Shown here one piece after another: positions 1 through 8,538 of a stretch of 62,418 nt of DNA (its first letter is position 1; each line of letters begins with the position of its first letter). Made by a program: the position numbers and the translations under genes. Below the pieces are notes generated by a model. The model ran no database searches and was not told the DNA's origin. It worked only from the letters and a program-made list of their open reading frames with translations. This DNA comes from Bacillota bacterium (lineage in GTDB: Bacteria > Bacillota > Clostridia > Lachnospirales > Lachnospiraceae): assembly GCA_023420935.1 (NCBI GenBank), contig JAEZUR010000133.1, positions 1-62,418 of the forward strand. Reading direction: 5' to 3'.

Positions 1-597
1 ATGTGTACACTGATCCATAATTGTTTAGTACCTCCTTGAAAAAATCTATTGATTTCTTCAAGTATGCACTAAAAAAGAAATTTAGCATAGGCGGACGATT
101 TGACGCTTACGTTTATGTGTGAATAAAATTGTTCCGAAACAATTGCAGTCATCAATAACGTCAACTCTTAAAATAACTATAACCCAGGCACAAATTGATA
201 CTCACAAGATATTACAATCTGAAGTATGAAGACAAAAATGTCTGTGATTCAATGTTTAATACAATACGAATTACGGTTACTCATAAGTCAAACAAATGGT
301 TCTAGGAAATATTTCAGAACGACCGTTATACATACCAACGAATTGAATTTTGAAATTAGATAATGAATGCCGATAACCACAATTATATTATTTATAAAAG
401 TGGTTATCATGGATGACTGCACCCGTCAAACAAGAGTAAAAATGCATTTAAGTATGGATATACATATGGATCAACAGAAGGATTTATCATTAAAATCTAC
501 ATCTAAAAAGAAGTTCATATGGTGTACGGAACTTCTAAAGATTTCATACATGAAATATTCACTACTCTATGTTATAAAGGCTCTATAATATTTGTCG
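1..597. other. intergenic stretch, no intact gene
   Basis: No convincing gene is seen. Short open frames in this stretch lack ribosome sites. The last 100-200 bases probably belong to the 5' part of the decayed ISL3 transposase that follows. The left end is cut by the window. Confidence 0.5.
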
Positions 598-940
598 CTA
601 AGGAAACGAAGGTATGTCTGCTCTTGTGGCAACGTTTTTACGCGAACTATAGTTTCTTAGCAAAATATCAGCAGCGTACCATACGACTATCCTATAAGAT
701 TGTTGACCTACTTCGTTCCACCTTAAGTATGTTGCTTCCCAAACGAATGTATCAAGTACTACAGTTACTCGTATTCTTGATATTATATCGTATGATAAAC
801 TTATCATTGATAAATATCATTTTATTCGGCAGTTTTCCTGGGCAATTGTAGCCTGTGATCTTATGTTGCTATACAACGATGATATACGACTTGCTCACAA
901 GTTAAAAGAATGGTTCTATGAAATTCACTGCTCTATGTAA
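598..940 (+). pseudogene. ISL3-family transposase remnant
   Basis: Three overlapping frames together read like an ISL3-type transposase. Positions 598-630 encode LRKRRYVCSCG (zinc-finger part). From 636 another frame gives FYANYSFLAKYQQRTIRLSY. From 725 a third frame gives KYVASQTNVSSTTVTRILDI, then IIDKYHFIRQFSWAIVA, and stops at TAA 938-940. ISL3 transposases have a much longer stretch between the helix-turn-helix part and the DKYHFVRQ motif. Here the two are joined directly, so most of the catalytic core is deleted. At least two frameshifts and the deletion make it inactive. Weakly similar sequence may start near 480. Family assignment rests on remembered motifs, not a search. Confidence 0.7.
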
Positions 941-951
941 TAAAAATGGTA

Positions 952-1208
952 GGTTTGCAAGAGGTTTATTTGTTATGTAAAAAACCATCTATTATTGATC
1001 CAAACATAAAGAATAGCTCTTTCTCAAGTATAAGCGGGTTCCGAAGGAACCTACCCCAAAACTTTGACAAAGAGCCGTTATAAAAACAGTGGTTTGCAAG
1101 AAGTTTATTTATCATGTAAAAAACCATCTATTATTGATCCAAACCTAAAAAACAGCTCTTTCTCAAGTATAGAGTGGATTCCAAAAGAACCTACTTGATA
1201 AAGAGCCA
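952..1208. repeat. tandem direct repeat, two ~120-bp copies with hairpins
   Basis: Copies lie at 952-1076 and 1091-1208 and are about 80% alike by eye. Both start GGTTTGCAAGA and share AAAAAACCATCTATTATTGA. Each ends in a hairpin whose arms are GCTCTTTCTCAAGT and its near complement; copy 1 also has the inner stem GGTTCC GAA GGAACC. They lie just after the ISL3 remnant, so they may be its terminal sequence duplicated. Confidence 0.7.
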
Positions 1209-1247
1209 AAAAAAATGTCACTATACTTTAATAGTATAGTGACATTC
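1209..1247 (-). terminator. Rho-independent terminator of the S-layer-like gene
   Basis: A perfect stem AATGTCACTATAC / GTATAGTGACATT (1215-1227 with 1235-1247) is followed on the minus strand by a run of T (1209-1216). It lies 33 bases after the stop of the minus-strand secreted-protein gene. Confidence 0.9.
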
Positions 1248-1279
1248 AATTAATTATTTAAACTTTAACTATTTACAGA

Positions 1280-3772
1280 TTACTGTACAGTTATTGTTAA
1301 GTTATGGTTTACTGTTACAACATAAGTAATTGTATTTCCACCAATTGTTCCAGTAAATGTAACTGTTTTTAAGTATACTGCATATGTTCCTGCAGTTAAT
1401 GTAGTAACTGTACCATTTGATGATACTACATTATTTGCACTTGCAACTTCTACAGCTGTAAAGTTAAGACCAGATGCAATTGCATTTTCATACTTATCAG
1501 CGCCTAATACTGCAGTAATTGCATTTGCATTATTAAGTGCTGTAAGAATTGAAGCACCAGATGCAACAGCTAAATTAGTTGCTTTAATTGTATCAATAGT
1601 TACTGTAGGAAGTGCTTGAGTATCTTTAACTACAAATGTAGTTGTTTGTTTAACTACGCCAGCAACTTCAACTTTAACGTTATAAGTTCCAGTAGCAGCA
1701 TCTTTAGTAATAGTACCAGGAGTACCAGGAACAACTGTAATCAATGGAATAGTAATTGTTCCATTAGTTCCAGGAGTGTAAGTAGTTCCGTCTGGTTTAG
1801 TAACTGTAATTACAGTAGTTGCAAGTGTATCATATCCTAATTTAACACCAGCAGCATTGTACTTAGCAACTGTAAGAACATTAGCTGCAGAAGTAGTAGT
1901 GCTTGTAGCTTTTAAATCAAAATCAGCATTAGTTTGCTCAATTCTGTAAGTAGCAACTGTTGTATCACCATTATCTGAAACTGTAACATCTACACGAACT
2001 GATAAATCGCGAAGAGTTAATTTATACTGATAAGTTCCAGCTGTAGTTGTTGTTAAAGAAGTAAATGTTACTTTACCAGCTGTTGTTGTTGTATCAGGTG
2101 TAGGTAAATTACCAGCTGTTGGTTGAGATAATAAAGTTGCAGTAACATTCTGTGCAGCCATATCATCACCTAACTGATCTTTAACTGTAACTTTTACAGT
2201 TTCTGTATCAGCAAATTTCTTTGATAATGTAACAGCGCCTTTATCAAGAGAGATTCCAGCAGCTTTACGTTCAGCAATAACTTCAACAGCGAATACTGCT
2301 GTATAGTTTTTGTATTTAGCTGTTACATATGCAGTTCCTTCAGCAACTGCTGTATAAGAACCATCAGTGTTAACGATTAAAATGTTTCTGTTTGAAGAAT
2401 CAAATTCTTCTCCAGTTACAACTGAAGAATCAAAATCAGTTCCATTTACATTTCCCTTAAAGTAAAGCTTTCCTGCATCTTTAACAGCGATTTTCTTTAC
2501 TGTTTTTGACCAATCAGGAGCGCCAGCACCATTAACGGCTGTAAAATCTTGAAGAGTTCCTTCTACTGCAAGGTCTTTAACAGCAGTGATTGTTGCAACA
2601 TTACTTACAACGTCAATGCTCTTTCCAGCAGTATCAAATTTACCAGTTGCATAAGTAGCTGTTACAGTTGTAACATCACCTACATTGTAAAGAGTAACTT
2701 TGATTTTACCATTGTTTACTAGATCAACCCATCCAACATTTTTAGTTGTCTTAGCTGTAACTTTTGCCATTTCTGTAGCAGTTGTTACATCAATTCCGTT
2801 TGCATCTAATAAAGCGATGTCTAAATCTGTAGGTTCAGCAAATTTAACTGTTTTGTCTTTAACAACAACAGAAGCTACATCACCAACACTAGCAACAAAT
2901 TCAACAGCTTTCTTATCATATGTTACAGTATAAGCTTTTTTGTCTGTGAAATTGTTATAAACTTCTAAAGTTGCAGTTTTTCCATCAGCTGAAAAAGTAA
3001 CAGCTTTAACATAAGCATTTGCTTTTGTATCTTTAGCTTCAACTGAAATGTTTGACTTAGTAATAACTTTGCTTACGTCAGAACCAAAAACTACGTTAAC
3101 TTTGTTAATAGCTATTTGTTTAGCTTCTTTGATAACATGTTTAACTGTTATAGCCTGAGTAGCAGTAGCAAGTACTTTGCTATCTTTTGCATTTCTAACA
3201 GTAGCAGTAACTACGTAATCACCAACAGCTGTTGCTGTTAATTTACCAGCAGCATCGATTGTAGCTGTTGTAGTAGCAGCTCCATCTTTGTCAGTTACTG
3301 TAAAATAAGTTTTGCTTGTTGCGTTAGCTGGTGTTAATTTTCTGTTAAAATCAATAACATCGCCAGCTGGAATAGCTGTAAAATCAACAGCATCCTTAGT
3401 ATAGATAGCTACTGATTTAGCAGATACTTTGATAGCTACTGAATCTTTACGAGTAACTACTTTTTTACCATTTTTGTAGAAAGCTGCGCTAACTACTACT
3501 GTACCAGCTTTTGCACCGTTAGTTTTAACAGTAAGCTTTCCAGCTTTAGAGATTGTTGCTAATTTTCCAGATACAGCCCATTTAACTGTGTATCCTTTTG
3601 CGTTCTTTACAGCGTATGAATAGCTATTGCCTTCGTAAGCTGTTGTACGACGAGTTTTGATGTCTGGAGTAGCAGCTGCAGAAGCAGATGTACCAGCCAA
3701 AGGAGCTACAGAAGTAACTACCATTGCCAAACTAAGAACTGTCGCTAATTTCTTAAAGAAATTTTTCTTCAT
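1280..3772 (-). CDS. secreted Ig-like surface (S-layer-like) protein
   Basis: Predicted exported structural surface protein of 830 residues. Seen: a classic signal peptide (MKKNFFKKLATVLSLAMVV, cleavage likely after ASA near residue 33), then a lysine-, threonine- and valine-rich beta protein with no cysteine and repeated Big_2/Ig-like stretches such as WAVSGKLATISKAGKLTVK. There is no SLH or CWB2 wall-binding domain and no LPXTG sorting motif, so anchoring is unclear. AAGGAGG stands 9 bases before the ATG. A consensus promoter, a 5' leader hairpin and a perfect terminator suggest strong monocistronic expression, as for S-layer genes. The S-layer role is inference from these features; an abundant adhesin-like exoprotein is the alternative. 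Confidence 0.7.
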   Translation of the reverse strand: MKKNFFKKLATVLSLAMVVTSVAPLAGTSASAAATPDIKTRRTTAYEGNSYSYAVKNAKGYTVKWAVSGKLATISKAGKLTVKTNGAKAGTVVVSAAFYKNGKKVVTRKDSVAIKVSAKSVAIYTKDAVDFTAIPAGDVIDFNRKLTPANATSKTYFTVTDKDGAATTTATIDAAGKLTATAVGDYVVTATVRNAKDSKVLATATQAITVKHVIKEAKQIAINKVNVVFGSDVSKVITKSNISVEAKDTKANAYVKAVTFSADGKTATLEVYNNFTDKKAYTVTYDKKAVEFVASVGDVASVVVKDKTVKFAEPTDLDIALLDANGIDVTTATEMAKVTAKTTKNVGWVDLVNNGKIKVTLYNVGDVTTVTATYATGKFDTAGKSIDVVSNVATITAVKDLAVEGTLQDFTAVNGAGAPDWSKTVKKIAVKDAGKLYFKGNVNGTDFDSSVVTGEEFDSSNRNILIVNTDGSYTAVAEGTAYVTAKYKNYTAVFAVEVIAERKAAGISLDKGAVTLSKKFADTETVKVTVKDQLGDDMAAQNVTATLLSQPTAGNLPTPDTTTTAGKVTFTSLTTTTAGTYQYKLTLRDLSVRVDVTVSDNGDTTVATYRIEQTNADFDLKATSTTTSAANVLTVAKYNAAGVKLGYDTLATTVITVTKPDGTTYTPGTNGTITIPLITVVPGTPGTITKDAATGTYNVKVEVAGVVKQTTTFVVKDTQALPTVTIDTIKATNLAVASGASILTALNNANAITAVLGADKYENAIASGLNFTAVEVASANNVVSSNGTVTTLTAGTYAVYLKTVTFTGTIGGNTITYVVTVNHNLTITVQ

Positions 3773-3870
3773 ATTCTTTCTTCCTCCTTAAAATATATGG
3801 TTGAGTATTATATCTGTTATGCTACACGTTTAATAGTACAGCATAGCTAAACATAATCTTTCCATTAACA
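3773..3870 (-). promoter_or_regulatory. 5' leader hairpin of the S-layer-like gene
   Basis: The roughly 97-base leader contains arms TATGCTGTAC and GTGTAGCATA, which pair with wobbles around a short loop. Such 5' stems often stabilise abundant mRNAs; that role here is inference. Confidence 0.45.
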
Positions 3871-3875
3871 AGATG

Positions 3876-3904
3876 ATTATAACAATATTCAAACTAAAGG
3901 TCAA
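3876..3904 (-). promoter_or_regulatory. sigma-A promoter of the S-layer-like gene
   Basis: The minus strand reads TTGACC (3899-3904), 17 bases, TATAAT (3876-3881), with an extended -10 TGT. Transcription would start near 3869. Confidence 0.85.
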
Positions 3905-4148
3905 GTGTTTTTGCCATTAAATTTGATTATTTTCACAATTTTGGAAATTAGCTGCAAGTGCCGTATTTCCCATGCTTGTAGATGGTTAAGACTATATTTA
4001 CGCCGGATATCCACGGGCATTTTGCAATGCTCTCCAGTACATCCCTTACCAGATATTACATGGTATATCCTCGACATGGTTATATAATGCACTTTCTTTA
4101 TGGCAAAATTATGTCATCACATTGTCACATTTAGATTATTTTCTCAAA
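3905..4148. other. intergenic, one doubtful small frame
   Basis: A minus-strand frame, 3901-4077, could encode about 58 residues including SGKGCTGEHCKMPVDIRR. No clear ribosome site precedes it, and its 3' end overlaps the -35 of the S-layer-like promoter. Nothing else is evident, and no clear thrC terminator was found. Confidence 0.3.
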
Positions 4149-5639
4149 TTAGTTTAACTTTAGGATTTCTTCCACTGTTTGCTGCATTGCAGCGCTTTCA
4201 CATACAGTATTGTGAAGTACTGGTGCAGTTCTGATCTCTTCGATTGCTTGTGGAATTGCAGTATTTGAAATCTTACTTAACTCGTCAATTAACTGGAAGT
4301 CATCTAAAGCATCGTATTTGGTATCGATAGCATTCATTACACTTCTAGCAAACTTATATGGGCTTGCTGTGGATGCAATTACTGACTTCGTATTGTCATT
4401 GGATGTGCTCTTGTATTGTTTGTAAACACTTGCTGCTACTGCTGTATGAGTATCCATAACATAGCCTGTTTCTTCATATAGATTCTTAATGGCTGCATCC
4501 GTTGCTTTCTCATCTGCATAGCCACCAACAAAATCAGAAAGTTCTGATCTCATATCTGCTGTGATATCATATTTTCCTGCTGAGCCTAGAGCTGACATAA
4601 AGTCTGCGCATTTATCTGAGTCATCTCCTGCTATCTTATAGATTAATCTTTCTAAGTTACTGGAGATTAAGATATCCATTGATGGGGAGCTAGTTAATAT
4701 GAAATCTCTATTTCTGTCATAAGTTCCTGTCTGGAAGAAATCAAACAATACTTTATTATCATTGGAAGCGCAGATTAACTTATCAATTGGCAGACCCATG
4801 TTCTTCGCATAGTAAGCTGCAAGAATATTTCCAAAGTTTCCAGTTGGTACAACTGCATTGATCTTTTCGCCATCAACAATCTCACCGTTTGCTAATAATC
4901 TTGTATAAGCATATACATAATATACGATCTGAGGAACTAATCTACCAATATTGATGGAGTTAGCGGAGGAGAATTGATAGCCTGCTTTCTCCATAGTCTT
5001 TGCTAATTCTTTGTTGTTGAACATATTTTTAACACCAGTCTGCGCATCATCAAAGTTTCCTGTGATGCCAACTACGTGTGTATTATCACCTTTTTGTGTT
5101 ACCATTTGTTTTTCTTGGATTGGGCTTACACCATTCTTTGGATAGAAGACGATAATGCTTGTACCTTCTACATCTGCGAAACCTGCTAATGCTGCTTTTC
5201 CTGTATCTCCAGAAGTGGCAGTTAAGATTACGATCTCATTTTTCACTTGATTCTTCTTAGCAGATACAGTAAGTAGATGTGGAAGAATAGAAAGTGCCAT
5301 ATCTTTAAATGCGATGGTAGCACCGTGGAATAATTCTAGATAATAAGCTCCGTCTGCTTTTACGATTGGAGCAATCTCTTCTGTGTCAAATTTAGAGTCA
5401 TATGCTTTATTAATACAATTCTTTAACTCTTCTTCTGTAAAGTCGGTTAAGAATACTTTCATTACTTCATATGCAACTTCTTGATAAGTCATCTTAGATA
5501 GTTCTAAAGCGGATTTATCTAATGTCGGTATTGAACTTGGTACGAACAGTCCGCCGTCATCTGCAAGTCCTTTTAAAATTGCTTGGGAAGCGGTTACGGT
5601 TTCTTGGTTACTTCTGGTGCTTTTGTATAAAAGATTCAT
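4149..5639 (-). CDS. thrC: threonine synthase
   Basis: Converts O-phosphohomoserine to threonine with pyridoxal phosphate, the last step of threonine synthesis; cytosolic. The 496-residue protein is of the long (class I, E. coli/yeast-like) type. Seen: N-terminal LLYKSTRSN, a PLP lysine in HGATIAFKDMA (Lys112), the serine/threonine phosphate-site stretch TATSGDTGKAAL and the VVPTGNFGNILAAYYAK segment. The start chosen is the ATG at 5639 because AAGGA lies 9 bases before it; an in-frame ATG 15 codons upstream has no ribosome site. It stands alone behind its own promoter. Confidence 0.95.
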   Translation of the reverse strand: MNLLYKSTRSNQETVTASQAILKGLADDGGLFVPSSIPTLDKSALELSKMTYQEVAYEVMKVFLTDFTEEELKNCINKAYDSKFDTEEIAPIVKADGAYYLELFHGATIAFKDMALSILPHLLTVSAKKNQVKNEIVILTATSGDTGKAALAGFADVEGTSIIVFYPKNGVSPIQEKQMVTQKGDNTHVVGITGNFDDAQTGVKNMFNNKELAKTMEKAGYQFSSANSINIGRLVPQIVYYVYAYTRLLANGEIVDGEKINAVVPTGNFGNILAAYYAKNMGLPIDKLICASNDNKVLFDFFQTGTYDRNRDFILTSSPSMDILISSNLERLIYKIAGDDSDKCADFMSALGSAGKYDITADMRSELSDFVGGYADEKATDAAIKNLYEETGYVMDTHTAVAASVYKQYKSTSNDNTKSVIASTASPYKFARSVMNAIDTKYDALDDFQLIDELSKISNTAIPQAIEEIRTAPVLHNTVCESAAMQQTVEEILKLN

Positions 5640-5707
5640 ATTCTTCATTCCTTTTCCCTTGTTTAGTTTGCTTTCCCTATGCATTAGGGTAAAGTAGTTT
5701 CGCGTGT

Positions 5708-5736
5708 ATTATACCATGTTTGGTGGGGGGTGACAA
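5708..5736 (-). promoter_or_regulatory. thrC promoter
   Basis: The minus strand reads TTGTCA (5731-5736), 17 bases, TATAAT (5708-5713), about 70 bases before the thrC ATG. Confidence 0.75.
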
Positions 5737-5839
5737 TATGTAAAATTAAAAGTAGAGAGGTATTTCTTCTATATATAAGTATATGTTCTACTTGGATAGA
5801 ATGAAAAGACAAAAACATTGATTAACTGTTCACGATAAT

Positions 5840-5940
5840 ACCATTAACGCATAATGCAGCGTTAATGGTCCCTCGTGCATCGCTAAATGCACGAGGGGAA
5901 AAAGAAAAAGGGTACATCCTTTGTGCTAGCACAGGATGTA
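5840..5940. terminator. three stacked hairpins, incl. terminator of the SleB-type gene
   Basis: Stem 1 is ACCATTAACGC / GCGTTAATGGT (5840-5850, 5859-5869). Stem 2 is CCCTCGTGCAT / ATGCACGAGGG (5870-5880, 5887-5897). Stem 3 is TACATCCT / AGGATGTA (5913-5920, 5933-5940) around the palindrome TGTGCTAGCACA. On the minus strand stem 3 is followed by CCCTTTTTCTTTTTCC, a plausible terminator for the hydrolase gene ending at 5978. Stems 1 and 2 lie between it and the thrC promoter. Confidence 0.75.
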
Positions 5941-5977
5941 ACCTTTCTCTTTTTCCTATTGTTCGCTTAGCTCATGG

Positions 5978-6904
5978 CTAACGATAGAACTCATGCCCGC
6001 CGTATTGGAACAGCCACGTTAAGTGGCTATCAAACCACCTCATGCTGCTTCTGTCGGCTTTGCTTCTTGCTGAGAAATACAATGCACCTTGGGAGTTATC
6101 TTCTCCGGACAGTACCCGATCTACTGCCTTTTTGGTTGCTTTTGATATTTTTACATTCCAGTATCTTCCGTCTTTGATTGGGGAGAACTGGTATGTGCTT
6201 CCATCTTTCTGGAATACTACTCCTGATACGCTATCAGGAAACTTACCGCTGTTTACTCTGTTGAGAATTACATTGGCAACTAGCATTTTTCCTTTGATGT
6301 CTTCGCCGGTAGCTTCTGCCTCTACAATTCTTTGAAGTACTTCTTTTTCTTTTGAAGATAATTTTATCTTCTTTGCTTCTTCTGCAGCTTTCGCTTCTTT
6401 TTTCTTTTTGGCCTGTTCTGCTTTCTTTGCCTCTTCCTTGGCTTTCGCTTCTTGTTCTGCGATTAGCTCAAGTCTTCTCTGTTCTGCTAATTCTTTCTGT
6501 TCATTTAATGTAAGCGCCTGCAATCTGTGTTCTTCTATGATCTGATTTATCTGTTCTGCTTGGCCGATTGCCTTTTCTGTTCGTGATTCTGTTAATAATC
6601 TTGTCGTTTTGTTCTCTAAGGTGTTCAGTATTTCTTTCTCATCGGGTTGTATCTGTGCGTCCTGCGCTGTTTCTTCCGCTCCTACCATGGCGTCTGATAC
6701 TGTTTCTGCCTTGGCATATGAGGATCCAACACTGCTGCCGGTTCCATAGAAGCTATCGGAGCTAAGTACTAACATGATCGCTATCAAACTGTATGCAGTT
6801 ATCATAACACATGTCTTACAACATTCAGTACTTAGGTTTTTTACTGGGTTGTACTTATTTGCCCCAGTTTTTAATCCTTGAAGAAACGAGTGTATGTTTA
6901 GCAT
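5978..6904 (-). CDS. SleB/CwlJ-type cell-wall hydrolase, membrane anchored
   Basis: Predicted peptidoglycan hydrolase of the SleB (Hydrolase_2) family, acting outside the membrane; SleB enzymes are lytic transglycosylases in spore germination or wall remodelling. The 308 residues comprise a cytoplasmic N-terminus, one membrane segment (CVMITAYSLIAIMLVL), a long Ala/Glu/Lys coiled coil (EQAKKKKEAKAAEEAKK) and a C-terminal SleB domain of about 120 residues. That domain has the glutamate motif RIVEAEATGED and the family stretches GKMLVANVILNRVNSG and GALYFSARSKADRSSMRWF. The ATG at 6904 follows GAGG by 8 bases. The coiled coil is probably a spacer reaching the wall. Whether it acts on spores or growing cells cannot be told. 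Confidence 0.85.
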   Translation of the reverse strand: MLNIHSFLQGLKTGANKYNPVKNLSTECCKTCVMITAYSLIAIMLVLSSDSFYGTGSSVGSSYAKAETVSDAMVGAEETAQDAQIQPDEKEILNTLENKTTRLLTESRTEKAIGQAEQINQIIEEHRLQALTLNEQKELAEQRRLELIAEQEAKAKEEAKKAEQAKKKKEAKAAEEAKKIKLSSKEKEVLQRIVEAEATGEDIKGKMLVANVILNRVNSGKFPDSVSGVVFQKDGSTYQFSPIKDGRYWNVKISKATKKAVDRVLSGEDNSQGALYFSARSKADRSSMRWFDSHLTWLFQYGGHEFYR

Positions 6905-6969
6905 ATATACTTCCTCTTTTCTTTTATTTTTGTAAATCACTTGGGTTGGTGCGATTTACATTAATTAGC

Positions 6970-6997
6970 ATTATAACATTCACGAATTGACTGTCAA
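6970..6997 (-). promoter_or_regulatory. promoter of the SleB-type gene
   Basis: The minus strand reads TTGACA (6992-6997), 16 bases, TATAAT (6970-6975) with an extended TGT. The leader carries a hairpin GTAAATC-CAC / GTGATTTAC before the ribosome site. Confidence 0.8.
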
Positions 6998-7386
6998 TAA
7001 GTTAACCCCAACTTTGGAGGATACTCTATAATCGCCAATCCATTAATTACCAGCAATTCACATTATGCACAAATATAACCCATGTAACGCTTCTCTCTTT
7101 GTGCATATTAGCTGTATTAATTTTAACAAATTGTTAATTAATTATTAAATATTTTATGTAATAATTTTGAAATTATACCTCCTTTACTCCTTTTTTTCCA
7201 TTCTACAATTGAAGAATCCCTTGATTTTGCGTTGTTTTGCTCCAATTTTTCATTAGATTTACCGCCAAACCTATCGTTTTTTATGTAATATTTATGTAAC
7301 ATTTTGTTGAAAATTGGGACAGCCATCTTAGCCTAGTTTTCACTCCTTATATTTTATGCTATACTGAGTAAAACATGTCCTAATTC
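6998..7386. other. AT-rich intergenic stretch
   Basis: No gene is supported. A 62-codon minus-strand frame (7138-7326, lysine rich) has AAGGAGT 16 bases before its ATG, too far for a confident start, and resembles no family I know. Confidence 0.4.
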
Positions 7387-7416
7387 TTGTACCGCGAAGA
7401 TGTGACATCCTATAAA
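7387..7416 (+). promoter_or_regulatory. possible promoter of the AP2/HNH-like gene
   Basis: TTGTAC (7387-7392), 18 bases, TATAAA (7411-7416). It lies 70 bases ahead of the ATG, which has AAAGGAG 9 bases before it. Confidence 0.5.
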
Positions 7417-7487
7417 GCAGTATGTATTTCAAGTATGGTACATATCATATAGTAGGTACGCACTCTATGTAAAAGGAGATCTACAAA

Positions 7488-8276
7488 ATGTTAGCAGGTG
7501 TATACACTATTATAAAAAAAGATGGCAGCATTTCTTATCGTTCTTCCATTACTTTTCGAAATAAACACATCAGTCTTGGAAGCTTTCCTGATGAAGCGAC
7601 TGCTCACCATGCATATACAGAAGCACAAAGAATTCTAAGTGACAATTCCGTGACTCTTGAATCTTACCTAACCGAAACTTGTGCGCTTCCTTTTGAAAAA
7701 TGGGTCGTACTTCTTAATTATAGAGATAATGGTATGTACATCAAAACACCGATTTATATGAAGCATCGCTATTTCATTTACTATCTTAATAGGAAACTTC
7801 CACTGAAATTCGATGTAGATGATCTGTTTTACTACTCCCATCACAAAATAATGCAACGGGGCGGACATTTATTTGTGTCTGATTATGGAATGCAGGTTAC
7901 CATATTGTCTAGATACGGCATTAAGAATTTTGCTGTGCCTGGTAAGGACTATCGATTTGCCAATGGTGATAATACAGATTATCGCTATGGCAATATTGAA
8001 ATCATTAACCGCTTCCATGGTGTAACTAAGACACTAAAGAAAGGATTCCCAGTTTTTACCACAAAAATACATATCAATGGAGATTTTTTAATAGGAAGAT
8101 ATCCTGATGATGTGACTGCTGCCATTGCATACAATAAAGCAGCCGACTTATTAAAGAAAAAAGGGATTACCAAAAATTATCCGGTGAATTATATTGTAGA
8201 AATAGATGAGATTGAATATGCTTCTATTTATAATAAAGTTCGCATATCCAAAAAGATACGAGATTATGAAATATAG
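7488..8276 (+). CDS. AP2-domain protein with degenerate HNH-like centre
   Basis: 262 residues, probably DNA binding. Two AP2-like modules are visible: residues about 4-50 (GVYTIIKKDGSISYRSSITF ending LGSFPDEATAHHAYTEAQ) and about 180-230 (GVTKTLKKGFPVFTTKIHI ending GRYPDDVTAAIAYNKAADL). Between them PGKDYRFANGDNTDYRYGNI resembles the HNH homing-endonuclease core (DHxxGNxxDNRxxNL), but the catalytic histidines are missing. In AP2-HNH homing enzymes AP2 follows a working HNH domain. Here one module precedes and one follows it, so the protein may be a domesticated regulator that lost nuclease activity. It is alone on the plus strand, followed by a probable small RNA. A function is not assigned. 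Confidence 0.65.
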   Translation: MLAGVYTIIKKDGSISYRSSITFRNKHISLGSFPDEATAHHAYTEAQRILSDNSVTLESYLTETCALPFEKWVVLLNYRDNGMYIKTPIYMKHRYFIYYLNRKLPLKFDVDDLFYYSHHKIMQRGGHLFVSDYGMQVTILSRYGIKNFAVPGKDYRFANGDNTDYRYGNIEIINRFHGVTKTLKKGFPVFTTKIHINGDFLIGRYPDDVTAAIAYNKAADLLKKKGITKNYPVNYIVEIDEIEYASIYNKVRISKKIRDYEI

Positions 8277-8369
8277 ATATATTTCTTACGAAATTGTTAC
8301 ATAGATATTATAATTTTAATAAAACTTTAATTATTTTCAAAAAACACTACCTTTTTCAAAAAAGTGTGT

Positions 8370-8375
8370 TATAAT
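8370..8375 (+). promoter_or_regulatory. -10 box of the candidate small RNA
   Basis: TGTTATAATG is an extended -10 (TATAAT at 8370-8375); no good -35 is seen. No open frame follows. Confidence 0.5.
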
Positions 8376-8381
8376 GTAATT

Positions 8382-8502
8382 ATATTTTTCTTCTTCCATT
8401 TTCATAGTTCCACGAAAGGAAGCCACCAAGGTTCATCTGACAATCCCATCGATCATTCGGAATGTTCGATCTGTCACATAGATAACTGGGTGGCTCTTTT
8501 TA
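8382..8502 (+). ncRNA. candidate small structured RNA with terminator
   Basis: About 120 bases between an extended -10 box and a terminator-like end. AGCCACC (8421-8427) can pair with GGTGGCT (8489-8495), followed by CTTTTT. Inside, GACA/TGTC and GATC..GATC stems close a GGAA loop. No protein frame is plausible. The GGTGGCTCTTTTT tail resembles the ends of holin-like type I toxin loci, so it may be a remnant of such a locus. It could also just terminate the convergent genes. Confidence 0.45.
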
Positions 8503-8538
8503 TGTCCACACATAGAAAGATGCCTTCCTTTTCTGGTT

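Noticed and set aside
952..1208. CRISPR-like repeat array
   Set aside because: Only two copies of about 120 bases, not regularly spaced short repeats; no cas genes.
1280..3772. S-layer-like protein with SLH or CWB2 anchoring
   Set aside because: No such module is visible; the S-layer label is kept only as a likeness.
7138..7326. 62-codon basic minus-strand frame
   Set aside because: AAGGAGT is 16 bases from the ATG and the product resembles nothing; left as part of the intergenic note.
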